From Comamonas sp. (lineage in GTDB: Bacteria > Pseudomonadota > Gammaproteobacteria > Burkholderiales > Burkholderiaceae_C), in contig JADMKK010000037.1 of assembly GCA_015478895.1 (NCBI GenBank), positions 29,512-88,403 of the forward strand: DNA of 58,892 nucleotides, written 5' to 3'. A program made the position numbers and the translations under genes. Under the pieces are notes generated by a model. It saw only the letters and a program-made list of their open reading frames with translations. It searched no databases and was not told the origin of the DNA. Below are positions 51,467-58,892 of this stretch, in pieces. Within the stretch, counting starts at the first letter, position 1. Every line of letters starts with the position of its first letter.

Positions 51467-51552
51467 AGCTGTTAGCCCTTGTGTATCCAAGCTTTCAATG
51501 CCAAAGTGCATGCAATTCTAGGATAGTCAAGGGCTAGCAGCTATATTTTTAG
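51467..51552. repeat. interspersed intergenic repeat, copy 3 (split palindrome)
   Basis: Arms AGCTGTTAGCCCTTG (51467-51481) and CAAGGGCTAGCAGCT (51528-51542) pair at 14 of 15 positions around a 46-bp centre, then TATATTTTTAG follows. It shares the GCCCTT / AAGGGC and AGCAGCTAT cores with the other copies and ends close to the start of the next gene. Confidence 0.7.
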
Positions 51553-51561
51553 AAGTTTCTG

Positions 51562-52053
51562 ATGTCTCCCAAAGCGCCCCACGTGCCCGCCGATGTGCAG
51601 TTTGAGCCTGAATTTCTGCAAGTGCTGCGCCATATCACGGAAGAGTTCGTACCTTTCAACAAGGTGCTGGGTTTGAAGCTGGAGAGCGCCAATGCCACCA
51701 GTGTGACGGCCAGCATGGAAATGCGGCCCGATTTGGTGGGCAGTCCGGCGATCCACCGCATTCACGGCGGTGCCATCAGTGCGGCCCTGGATGCCATGGC
51801 CGGCATTGCGGTGATGTGCGCCATCAGCGCCAAGCACATGGATGAATCGGTCATGAAACGCACCGAGCGTTTTGGCAAGCTGGGCACGATTGATTTGCGC
51901 GTGGACTTTATGCGCCCCGGCATTGGCGAGCGCTTCACCATCCGCGCTGAAGTGCTGCGTCTGGGTTCCCGCGTGGCCAACACGCGCATGGAGTTTTTGA
52001 GCAATCACGGAGAACTGCTGGCCGTAGGCATGGCAGCTTTTATTACGTCGTAG
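51562..52053 (+). CDS. PaaI/YiiD-type hotdog thioesterase
   Basis: This 163-residue single-hotdog protein has EEFVPFNKVLGLKLESANATSVTASMEMRPDLVG, then HRIHGGAISAALDAMAGIAVMCAI (the HGG motif and substrate-lining helix), GTIDLRVDFMRPGIGERFTIRAEVLRLGSRVANTRMEF and a C-terminal strand LLAVGMAAFI. Members hydrolyse acyl-CoA thioesters. It is separated from the fatty-acid operon by about 195 bp carrying a hairpin and a repeat, so it may be transcribed alone. A terminator-like stem follows at 52071. Confidence 0.85.
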   Translation: MSPKAPHVPADVQFEPEFLQVLRHITEEFVPFNKVLGLKLESANATSVTASMEMRPDLVGSPAIHRIHGGAISAALDAMAGIAVMCAISAKHMDESVMKRTERFGKLGTIDLRVDFMRPGIGERFTIRAEVLRLGSRVANTRMEFLSNHGELLAVGMAAFITS

Positions 52054-52070
52054 TACGCGCCATTCACCTG

Positions 52071-52097
52071 CAAAGTGCCGCATACCGTGGCACTTTG
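52071..52097. terminator. terminator-like hairpin
   Basis: CAAAGTGCC / GGCACTTTG forms a perfect nine-pair stem with a nine-base loop, starting 18 bp after the thioesterase stop. It is followed by TGTTTGTG rather than a clean T run. Confidence 0.55.
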
Positions 52098-52224
52098 TGT
52101 TTGTGCAGGCAACAGACGTAAGCAGTCACCACAAACGAATTCTTTGCTTACGCCTGTTTCGAAACGAGGGTAATGCATCGGCCTGGCAGTTTTTACCCTT
52201 GAAGCCTTTCAATCAGGAGGATGC

Positions 52225-52866
52225 ATGGCCGTGAACACCCCATTTTTTTCGAAGCGTGAACCCCAAATCTTCAACGCCCGCACCCCCACCACGACCACGG
52301 GGCTGAACTCCACCAGCAGCACGTTGCAAACGGCCAGCAACCCCGCGCTGAGTGAATCTGCCTCTCCAGCCACCAGCATGGGTATTGCGGCGCCAGCCAC
52401 CAGCTCCGTCATTGGTGAAGCTGCCGGTGGCAGCAAGCTCACGGTGGGGCCAAACATCAAGCTCAAGGGCGTGGAGATCACCGATTGCGACACCTTGGTG
52501 GTGGAAGGCACGGTCGAGGCGACCATGGATTCACGCGTCATTCACATTGCTGAACAAGGCGCTTTCCATGGTTCCGCCGAGGTAGATATTGCAGAAATTC
52601 ATGGTGAATTTACCGGCTCGCTCACCGTGCGCCAGAAGTTGATCATCCACAGTTCGGGCAAAGTCAGCGGCAAGGTGCGCTACGGAAAAATCGTGATGGA
52701 AGAGGGCAGCCAGCTCTCCGGTGAAGTCATGTTTGGCACACAGGCATGGCCAAAGACGAGCCAGAGCGATAAAACCAAGGACGCCAGCAGCAACGCGGCA
52801 GGTCATGTTGCCAGTATTGGCAGTGCCTCCGGTGCAACACCCGTGGCGCTGGCGGCGGCACTGTAA
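52225..52866 (+). CDS. bactofilin family polymer-forming cytoskeletal protein
   Basis: This 213-residue protein has a central beta-helical bactofilin domain (about 70-175): GPNIKLKGVEITDCDTLVVEGTVEATMDSRVIHIAEQGAFHGSAEVDIAEIHGEFTGSLTVRQKLIIHSSGKVSGKVRYGKIVMEEGSQLSGEVMFG in family terms. It is flanked by disordered Ser/Thr/Ala-rich tails, as is usual. Bactofilins self-assemble without nucleotide into membrane-associated filaments used in cell shape and polarity. AGGAGG lies just before ATG 52225. It appears monocistronic, with a convergent gene 3 bp beyond its stop. Confidence 0.92.
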   Translation: MAVNTPFFSKREPQIFNARTPTTTTGLNSTSSTLQTASNPALSESASPATSMGIAAPATSSVIGEAAGGSKLTVGPNIKLKGVEITDCDTLVVEGTVEATMDSRVIHIAEQGAFHGSAEVDIAEIHGEFTGSLTVRQKLIIHSSGKVSGKVRYGKIVMEEGSQLSGEVMFGTQAWPKTSQSDKTKDASSNAAGHVASIGSASGATPVALAAAL

Positions 52867-52869
52867 GCC

Positions 52870-53322
52870 TTACAGCTCGGCTGGGGCAGTTGGGACAGCG
52901 CTGTTGCTGTTCAAAGGGTGTGAGTTGCCCTGTGCATCAATGGCTACATACGTGAGTACCGCCTCGGTCACTTTGACAAACTGACCTTGGTGGGTCATGC
53001 GCTCGGCAAAGACTTCGACATCCACCGTCACCGAGGTGCGGCCCACACGGGTCACGCACGCGTAAAACGACAGCACATCGCCCACGCGCACGGGCTGTTT
53101 AAAGATAAATTCCTTCACCGCCACCGTGGCCATGCGGTTGCCACCGGCCGAGCGCATGGCCAGCACGCAGCCCGCCAAGTCCACCTGCGACATGACCCAG
53201 CCGCCAAAGATGTCGCCATTGGCATTGCAGTCTCCAGGCATGGGCACGACCCTGAGCACCAACTCTTTGTCAGTGGGCAGGGCAACGCTGGGTAAATCAG
53301 GGGAACGGGGCATGGGAGACAA
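52870..53322 (-). CDS. acyl-CoA thioesterase (YciA-like)
   Basis: This 150-residue hotdog thioesterase has LVLRVVPMPGDCNANGDIFGGWVMSQVDLAGCVLAMRSAGGN, including the catalytic-type NANGDIFGG motif, then VKEFIFKQPVRVGDVLSFYACVTRVGRTSVTVDVEVFAE. YciA-type enzymes hydrolyse a wide range of acyl-CoAs. The start is at 53322 (MSPMPRS) or 53313. It is convergent with the bactofilin gene and divergent from the ABC exporter gene, sharing a very short promoter region with it. Confidence 0.92.
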   Translation of the reverse strand: MSPMPRSPDLPSVALPTDKELVLRVVPMPGDCNANGDIFGGWVMSQVDLAGCVLAMRSAGGNRMATVAVKEFIFKQPVRVGDVLSFYACVTRVGRTSVTVDVEVFAERMTHQGQFVKVTEAVLTYVAIDAQGNSHPLNSNSAVPTAPAEL

Positions 53323-53355
53323 TCCGGGAACAAAAACAGCCCGGAATTGTCCCCC

Positions 53356-55176
53356 ATGCGTCGTAGCGGTGAAACAGCTTCTTCAGAACCCTCAGCATCC
53401 AACGTGGCTAATGCCGCCGAATGGGCGGCCCTGCGCCGTTTGCTGCCCTATCTGTGGCAATACAAGTGGCGGGTGCTGGCCGCGCTGCTCTTTATGGTGG
53501 GGGCCAAGCTTGCCAACGTGGGGGTGCCACTGCTGCTCAAACAGCTGGTGGACGCACTCAACGTGCAAGCGACGGACCCCGTCGCGCTGCTGGTGGTGCC
53601 GGTAGGCTTGCTGCTGGCCTATGGCGCGTTGCGCTTTTCCACTTCCATGTTTACCGAGCTGCGGGACCTGGTGTTTGCCAAGGCCACGCAAGGCGCATCG
53701 CGCTCGATTGCGCTGGCTACCTTTCGGCATTTACATGCACTGAGCCTGCGCTTTCACCTGGAGCGCCAAACCGGCGGCATGACACGCGACATCGAACGTG
53801 GCGTGCGCAGCACGGAATCCCTAGTCTCGTATTCGCTCTACAGCATCCTGCCCACGCTGATCGAAATGACGCTGGTGCTGGGCGTTCTGGCGTTCACTTT
53901 TGACTGGCGTTTTGCCGCCATCACTGCGGTGGCGCTGGTGTGCTACATCACCTTTACCGTGAAACTGACCGAATGGCGTACGCAGTTTCGCCGTGCGGCC
54001 AACGTGCAGGATTCGGCCGCGCACACCAAGGCGGTGGATGCGCTGCTGAACTACGAGACCGTCAAATACTTCAACAACGAAGACTTTGAGGCCAACCGCT
54101 ACGACGAGAACCTGCAGGAGCTGCGCCGCGTGCGCCTGAAAAGCCAGCGCACGCTGAGTCTGCTTAACGGTGGCCAGCAACTCATCATTGCCACGGCGCT
54201 GGTCGCCATGCTGTGGCGCGCCACGCAGGGCGTGGTGGCGGGGGAGCTGTCGCTGGGTGACTTTGTCATGGTCAACGCCTTCATGATCCAGCTATACATA
54301 CCGCTGAATTTTCTGGGGACGCTGTACCGCGAGATCAAGCAAAGCATGGCCGACCTCTCGCGCATGTTTCTGCTCATGGACAAAGAGCGCGAGGTGGCTG
54401 ACCAGCCCGGCGCACTGCCGTTGCAGTTGCATGGACAGCCCGATGTGCATTTTGAGGATGTGCAGTTCGCCTACGACCCTGCACGCCCCATCTTGAAGGG
54501 TTTGAGCTTTACCGTGCCCGCAGGCAAAAAAGTGGCCGTGGTCGGCGCCTCAGGCGCTGGCAAGAGCACGCTGGCGCGGCTGCTGTACCGCTTTTATGAC
54601 GTACAGGGCGGGCGCATCCGCATTGCTGGCCAAGACATCCGCCATGTCACGCAAGACAGCGTGCGCAGAGCGATTGGTATCGTGCCGCAAGACACGGTGC
54701 TGTTCAACGACAGCGTGGCCTACAACATTGCCTATGGGCGCGCAGGTGCTACGCAAGCGCAGGTGGAAGAGGCCGCACGGGCGGCGCGCATTCACGACTT
54801 CATCGCATCCACCCCGCAGGGCTACGCCACCAAGGTGGGCGAGCGCGGGCTGAAGCTTTCTGGCGGCGAAAAGCAGCGCGTGGCGATTGCGCGCACCTTG
54901 CTCAAGAATCCGCCAATTCTGATTTTTGACGAAGCCACCTCCGCCCTGGACAGCCAGACCGAGCGCGCCATCCAGCAGGAGCTGGCCAGCGCTGCCGAAG
55001 GCAAAACTACGCTGGTGATTGCGCACCGCTTGTCCACGGTGGTCGATGCGCACGAAATTCTGGTGATGGACGCCGGCCAGATTGTGGAGCGCGGCACGCA
55101 CGTGGCCCTGCTGTCGCAAGGTGGACGCTATGCCCAGATGTGGGCGTTGCAGCAAAGCACGGACGCGGCAGAATGA
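53356..55176 (+). CDS. Atm1/HMT1-type ABC transporter (permease-ATPase)
   Basis: This roughly 606-residue half-transporter has six membrane helices (about 40-330) containing AVDALLNYETVKYFNNEDFEANRYDE, a signature of Atm1-type exporters. The ATPase has Walker A GASGAGKST (about 397), Q loop IGIVPQDTVLFND, LSGGEKQRVAIARTLLKNPPILIFDEATSALDSQTE and a switch His. Mitochondrial and bacterial relatives export glutathione persulfide, Fe-S precursors or metal-glutathione adducts. ATG 53356 is used; TTG 53347 is less likely. It stands alone upstream of the dehydrogenase gene, with a repeat-derived spacer. Confidence 0.93.
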   Translation: MRRSGETASSEPSASNVANAAEWAALRRLLPYLWQYKWRVLAALLFMVGAKLANVGVPLLLKQLVDALNVQATDPVALLVVPVGLLLAYGALRFSTSMFTELRDLVFAKATQGASRSIALATFRHLHALSLRFHLERQTGGMTRDIERGVRSTESLVSYSLYSILPTLIEMTLVLGVLAFTFDWRFAAITAVALVCYITFTVKLTEWRTQFRRAANVQDSAAHTKAVDALLNYETVKYFNNEDFEANRYDENLQELRRVRLKSQRTLSLLNGGQQLIIATALVAMLWRATQGVVAGELSLGDFVMVNAFMIQLYIPLNFLGTLYREIKQSMADLSRMFLLMDKEREVADQPGALPLQLHGQPDVHFEDVQFAYDPARPILKGLSFTVPAGKKVAVVGASGAGKSTLARLLYRFYDVQGGRIRIAGQDIRHVTQDSVRRAIGIVPQDTVLFNDSVAYNIAYGRAGATQAQVEEAARAARIHDFIASTPQGYATKVGERGLKLSGGEKQRVAIARTLLKNPPILIFDEATSALDSQTERAIQQELASAAEGKTTLVIAHRLSTVVDAHEILVMDAGQIVERGTHVALLSQGGRYAQMWALQQSTDAAE

Positions 55177-55205
55177 GCTATCTGTATTGATAGCTGAAAG
55201 CCCTT
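55176..55205. repeat. interspersed intergenic repeat, copy 4 (partial)
   Basis: AGCTATC / GATAGCT (55176-55182 and 55189-55195) overlaps the last base of the ABC-transporter stop and is followed by GAAAGCCCTTGCC, the half core of the dispersed repeat. The element fills the 32-bp gap to the next start codon. Confidence 0.5.
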
Positions 55206-55208
55206 GCC

Positions 55209-56150
55209 ATGACTGCCTCCAAGCCCGTTTTGATTGTGATGAACTTTATGGCGGATGCGCACCTGGCGCAGATGGCCGAATGGCTGGAGGTGGTCTATGC
55301 CCCCGACGCAGCACAGTTTGCACAGGCGCTATCCAGCCATGGCGCGCGCGCGCAGGTGGTGCTGACCATTGGTTCCACAGGCTTGAGCGCTGCGCAGATG
55401 GATGCCATGCCGCAACTGCGTTTGGTGGGTGCACTGGGCGCGGGATACGAAAACATTGATGTGCCCTACGCCAAGGCGCGTGGCATTGCCGTGAGCAACG
55501 GTGCGGGCACCAATGACAACTGCGTGGCCGACCATGCTTTTGGCCTGGTGATTGCCGCAGTGCGCGGCCTGCTGCCACTGGACCAAAGCACGCGCCAGGG
55601 CATCTGGCGCACGCAAATTCCGCTGCCGGCTCAGGTGTCAGGCAAGCGTTTGGGCGTCGTCGGGCTGGGGACGATTGGCCAGAAGATTGCGCGCCGCGCT
55701 CAAGCGTTTGATATGCCTGTGGGCTACCACAACCGCCATCCCAAAGACGGCGCAGCGTATGACTACTTTGACAGCCTGCAGGGCTTGGCGCAGTGGGCGG
55801 ACGTGCTGGTGGTGGCCACGCCCGGAGGTGCAGGCACCAGGCACTTGGTGAATGCGCAGGTGCTGGATGCCTTGGGGCCGCGGGGCTATCTGGTGAACAT
55901 TGCGCGGGGCTCAGTGGTCGATACCGCTGCATTGGCGCAGGCCTTGCGCGATGGCCGCCTGGCTGGTGCCGGGCTGGACGTGTACGAGAGCGAGCCCCAG
56001 CCCCCCGCAGAACTGCTGGAGCTGAACAACGTGGTGCTGACCCCGCATGTCGCGGGCTGGTCGCCGGAGGCAGTGCAGGCAACGGTCGATTTGTTCTTGG
56101 ACAACGTGCAGCGACATTTCGCAGGTGAGCCCTTGATGACTCCCATCTAA
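55209..56150 (+). CDS. D-2-hydroxyacid dehydrogenase
   Basis: This 313-residue NAD(P)-dependent oxidoreductase of the glyoxylate/hydroxypyruvate reductase type has LRLVGALGAGYENIDV, NDNCVADHAFGLVIAAVR, NAD loop LGVVGLGTIGQKIARRA, and catalytic Arg in NIARGSVVD (R233), Glu in VYESEPQPP (E260) and His in LTPHVAGWSP (H280). It reduces 2-oxoacids to D-2-hydroxyacids; the specific substrate is unknown. ATG 55209 immediately follows a repeat remnant. Confidence 0.93.
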   Translation: MTASKPVLIVMNFMADAHLAQMAEWLEVVYAPDAAQFAQALSSHGARAQVVLTIGSTGLSAAQMDAMPQLRLVGALGAGYENIDVPYAKARGIAVSNGAGTNDNCVADHAFGLVIAAVRGLLPLDQSTRQGIWRTQIPLPAQVSGKRLGVVGLGTIGQKIARRAQAFDMPVGYHNRHPKDGAAYDYFDSLQGLAQWADVLVVATPGGAGTRHLVNAQVLDALGPRGYLVNIARGSVVDTAALAQALRDGRLAGAGLDVYESEPQPPAELLELNNVVLTPHVAGWSPEAVQATVDLFLDNVQRHFAGEPLMTPI

Positions 56151-56274
56151 GCCAAAAACGCCGTCATACACTGCATGGTTTTGCGCGCGCTGAGTGGAAA
56201 GGCGTGCGCTGCGCACAGGGCGCTGCATCGGCCCTTGCTGCCCCTTCACCACCCCTATTGCAGAAGGTGTGACT

Positions 56275-58104
56275 TTGCTTAGCCCCGTCTATTCCAAACA
56301 TTCTTTGATCGTGCTGGCCTTGGCGGCGCTGACGTGGTCGTTCTGGTACAGCCCCGGCTGGCTGGTGCTGTGCGCCGGTCTGGCGCTGTTTTTGTTTGGC
56401 ATGCAGAACCTGGAGCAGGGCCTCAAAAGCCTGGCGGGCGGCAAGCTGGAGCTGTGGCTGACCAAAAGCACGGCCACGCCGTTCAAAGGTTTGCTGTTTG
56501 GAACGGCTGCTACGTTTGTTTTGCAGTCCAGCACGCTGGTATCGCTACTGACGATTGCGTTTTTAAGCAGTGGCTTAATCACTTTGGCTGGCAGCATTGC
56601 CGTGCTGTTTGGTGCCAATCTGGGCGCAACCAGCGGTATCTGGTTGCTGGCCATGGCAGGCCAAAACCTGAGCATGGCGCCACTGGCCATGCCGCTGCTG
56701 GTATTTGGCGTGCTGCTGGGTTTCTCGGGCGCCAAGGGCAAGGCGATTGGCCGCTTTTTGCTGGGCATCTCGCTGATCTTTTTGGGCATTGACGAGATCA
56801 AGGAAGGTTTTTCCAGCTTTGGCGATTTGCAACTCGTCCGCTACAGCGCCGAAGGCATACAGGGCGCGCTGCTGTTCATTGGTGTGGGCACGCTGATTAC
56901 GGTGGTGCTGCAGTCCAGCCATGCCACCTTGATGTTGACCTTGGCCGCGCTGGCCAACCAGCAACTGGAGCTGCCGCAGGCACTGGCGATTGCGATTGGC
57001 TCCAACGTTGGCTCCGCTGTCTCGACGGGGGTGATGGGCATGATTGGCAGTGCCCGCAGCGGTCAGCGCTTGGCACTGGCGCACGTGGTGTTCAACTGCA
57101 CCACGGCGGTGATTGCGTTCTTGCTGCTGTCGCCCATGGCATGGTTGGTGATGGAGGCCACCGGCTGGGTGGGCTATCGCGACAACACGCTGATTCAAGT
57201 GGCCATGTTTCATACCCTGTTCAATATGATGGGCGTGCTGGTGTTCTGGCCGCTGCAAAGCCATTTGGCCAAAGCACTGGAGCGCTGGATGCCCGACCCA
57301 CTGGAACCCGCTGTGCTGATCGCCACCGACACCCAGCAAGCCGCGCAAACCACGCGGGCGCGTTACCTCCAGCCTGCGTCGCTGCAAACGGTAGAAAGCG
57401 CCAGCAGTGCGGTCTCCAAAGAGTTGCAGCACATGGGCCGCTTGGGCTTGGAAGTGGTGGGCCATGCGCTGTATGCGCCAGCACCTATGCGCGAAGGCAT
57501 TGCGCGTGAAGATGCGGGCCTGCGCAACCGCCTGCAGCTGCAGTCCATCAACGCCGACGTGCTCTACACAACGCACATCAAAGGCGTATATGCCGACCTG
57601 CTCGAATTCATGGGCAGCATGGTGCAACCGCTGGACGGCGCGCAGCAAGACTACTGGCACAAGAGCCAAGTGGCAGCCTTTCAGCTGGTGGAAGCGGTCA
57701 AAGACTCACACCGCCTGCAGCGCAATATGCACAAATACCTGCAAGGCCCGGACGACTCCGCCGCCCGCAGCAGCTATCTGGAGCTGCGCCTGCACATGCT
57801 GGAAACCCTGCGCGACATGCGCGTGCTCAGTCTGTCGGATGCGCCAGAAGTGCAATGGGCAGGCCAGTTGCAAGCGCTGGACGAGCGCTTGCAGAGCTTT
57901 GACACCAACTTCCGAAAGCACCTGTTTGCCGCCATCCGCGGTGGCTTGCTGGACAGCTTGACGGTCAGCTCACTCATGAACGACCTGGGCTTTGCCCACA
58001 GCATCCTCCAAGGCCTGCGCCATGTGCTGCTGCTGGGCGAAGGCCACGAAGTCGCACGCCAGCAGCAATTGCTGATGGGCGACGCACCGTTGATTCATGC
58101 GTAG
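56275..58104 (+). CDS. Na/Pi cotransporter family protein with C-terminal PhoU-like region
   Basis: This roughly 609-residue membrane protein has two inverted-repeat halves with the signature QSS motifs (TFVLQSSTLVSLLTIAFLSSG and VVLQSSHATLMLTLAAL), GANLGATSG and GSNVGSAVSTG motifs, and about eight helices (about 1-330). The C-terminal 250 residues are helical and PhoU-like (ELQHMGRLGLEVVGHAL ... QLVEAVKDSHRLQRNMHKYL). It probably imports phosphate with sodium. The start is uncertain: TTG 56275 lies seven bases after AGAAGG; GTG 56269 is possible, while 56194 lacks family-like sequence. Confidence 0.92.
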   Translation: MLSPVYSKHSLIVLALAALTWSFWYSPGWLVLCAGLALFLFGMQNLEQGLKSLAGGKLELWLTKSTATPFKGLLFGTAATFVLQSSTLVSLLTIAFLSSGLITLAGSIAVLFGANLGATSGIWLLAMAGQNLSMAPLAMPLLVFGVLLGFSGAKGKAIGRFLLGISLIFLGIDEIKEGFSSFGDLQLVRYSAEGIQGALLFIGVGTLITVVLQSSHATLMLTLAALANQQLELPQALAIAIGSNVGSAVSTGVMGMIGSARSGQRLALAHVVFNCTTAVIAFLLLSPMAWLVMEATGWVGYRDNTLIQVAMFHTLFNMMGVLVFWPLQSHLAKALERWMPDPLEPAVLIATDTQQAAQTTRARYLQPASLQTVESASSAVSKELQHMGRLGLEVVGHALYAPAPMREGIAREDAGLRNRLQLQSINADVLYTTHIKGVYADLLEFMGSMVQPLDGAQQDYWHKSQVAAFQLVEAVKDSHRLQRNMHKYLQGPDDSAARSSYLELRLHMLETLRDMRVLSLSDAPEVQWAGQLQALDERLQSFDTNFRKHLFAAIRGGLLDSLTVSSLMNDLGFAHSILQGLRHVLLLGEGHEVARQQQLLMGDAPLIHA

Positions 58105-58129
58105 CGCGTACAGCGTTCATGGTAAAAAT

Positions 58130-58173
58130 GGCTGCCAACCCTTATGTATCAAGGGCAAGCAGCTATTTTTTTA
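58130..58173. repeat. interspersed intergenic repeat, copy 5
   Basis: GGCTGCC ... ACCCTTATGTATCAAGGGCA and then AGCAGCTATTTTTTTAG lies 26 bp after the Na/Pi gene. The inner arms CCCTT / AAGGG and the final T run could also serve as a terminator for it. Confidence 0.7.
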
Positions 58174-58234
58174 GACATCGAGCAAGCACCCGCAAAAAAG
58201 CCAGCGCAATGGTTGGCCTTGGCGCAGGGTGCGA

Positions 58235-58705
58235 TCAGCGCACTGTGATGCGCTGTGGCTCTGAACAAGCACCAAACAGCGATAAGGGCCGCGCATAAAC
58301 ACGTGGGCCTTGCGCGGCAAGCCGTGTTGCGGGAGCCGCTTGCTGGAACAAGTTGGCAATCATCTGCCAGCCGCTCGCTGCCTGAGGCTTGCTACGGGCC
58401 TGGGCCAAACGCTGCAGGCTCGCGTCATACACTTGGTTGTACGCTTGCAAGACTTGGTTATGGCGGCGCACCACGTAGCCGCCAATGGCTAGCCACAGCA
58501 GCGCAGCCACCACGGCTACATACGGCAAGCTGCGCAGCGCAGCACTGAAACTGCCCATATACGCCAGCGCCAGCAGCGCGAAGGCAAGCAAAGCCCCGCC
58601 ACCAATCAAATAAATCGCCATCAGCAGCGACGACTGGGCGTGCGCACGCAGCAAATCTTCAAGGGGTTGTGCAGAGAGCTGCGGTGTGGGCTGGCCGGAA
58701 ATCAT
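58235..58705 (-). CDS. uncharacterised small membrane protein
   Basis: This roughly 156-residue protein has two hydrophobic segments (SLLMAIYLIGGGALLAFALLALAYMG and LPYVAVVAALLWLAIGGYVV) and a helical Gln/Arg-rich tail, so it is probably an inner-membrane protein with both termini on the same side. I recognise no family. The minus-strand ATG at 58705 fits a GAAG stretch; a GTG at 58753 would add 16 residues. It is convergent with the Na/Pi gene. Confidence 0.6.
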   Translation of the reverse strand: MISGQPTPQLSAQPLEDLLRAHAQSSLLMAIYLIGGGALLAFALLALAYMGSFSAALRSLPYVAVVAALLWLAIGGYVVRRHNQVLQAYNQVYDASLQRLAQARSKPQAASGWQMIANLFQQAAPATRLAAQGPRVYARPLSLFGACSEPQRITVR

Positions 58706-58892
58706 CGTCAAAATCTTCAAAAAAGCGAAAGGAAACGCGTAGCAAAGCAACACCCTGTGAGGTGTGTAGGTGCGTAACTTTAGTATGGATAGGTATTTTC
58801 CCTTGATCTTTGGGGTTGGAGTTTTTAGGCTAAAGATTGCTAGGGTGTGTTCACGTTAATAGTTGACTACGTATGCAGGCGCTGACAATCCA

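Overview
The window looks like chromosomal DNA of a Gram-negative betaproteobacterium, most likely Burkholderiales/Comamonadaceae and possibly Comamonas. The reasons are the moderately high GC coding style, the argB / OmpR-type regulator / histidine kinase / slmA order, the TetR-acyl-CoA dehydrogenase-thiolase cluster, and a scattered intergenic repeat built on TAGCTGCT and AAGGGC. I see no rRNA, tRNA or CRISPR array, and no intact insertion sequence.

Layout. (1) 1-7332: surface-glycan genes: the C-terminus of a coiled-coil protein, two glycosyltransferases, an AT-rich acyltransferase, a Wzm/Wzt-type ABC exporter and a GNAT-like protein. (2) 7343-13188: a Crp/Fnr-type regulator divergent from an operon of a FecR-domain protein, a CHASE2 nucleotide-cyclase-like protein and a TPR/outer-membrane-barrel protein. 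(3) 13493-26370: a 1143-residue, cysteine-free S-layer-like type I secretion substrate, then a GT9-like protein, a DUF6165-like protein, ManC, an unrecognised protein with a DUF6447-like tail, a SAM methyltransferase, SapC and two small proteins. (4) 26530-28212, minus strand: an AT-rich RTX protein. (5) 28922-37739: a TnpB-N-terminus-like protein coupled to a complete type I secretion system (two ABC proteins, HlyD, TolC), then a rhamnosyltransferase-like GT2 and a WecA/MraY-like enzyme. (6) 37893-41686: argB, a two-component pair and slmA. (7) 41894-52053: a TetR-controlled fatty-acid degradation cluster. (8) 52225-58705: bactofilin, thioesterase, Atm1-type ABC exporter, 2-hydroxyacid dehydrogenase, Na/Pi cotransporter and a small membrane protein.

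How it may fit together (inference). The first 37 kb reads as one surface-layer locus: the T1SS at 29.5-35.8 kb would secrete the S-layer-like and RTX proteins, and the flanking glycan genes would make the surface polymer that anchors or decorates them, as in the Caulobacter RsaA locus. The Crp-type regulator carries RETVSR in its recognition helix. Matching TGTGA-N6-TCACA-type sites lie in its own divergent promoter (8119-8134) and, as a perfect palindrome, at a class II position before the S-layer gene (13387-13402). This links the FecR/cyclase module to S-layer expression.

The most unusual items are the RuvC-less TnpB-like protein preceded by a near-perfect 25-bp palindrome and translationally coupled to the T1SS; the cyclase whose substrate and transition-state residues are replaced; the Crp-type circuit; and a truncated duplicate of part of the 21160-22332 gene downstream of the methyltransferase gene.
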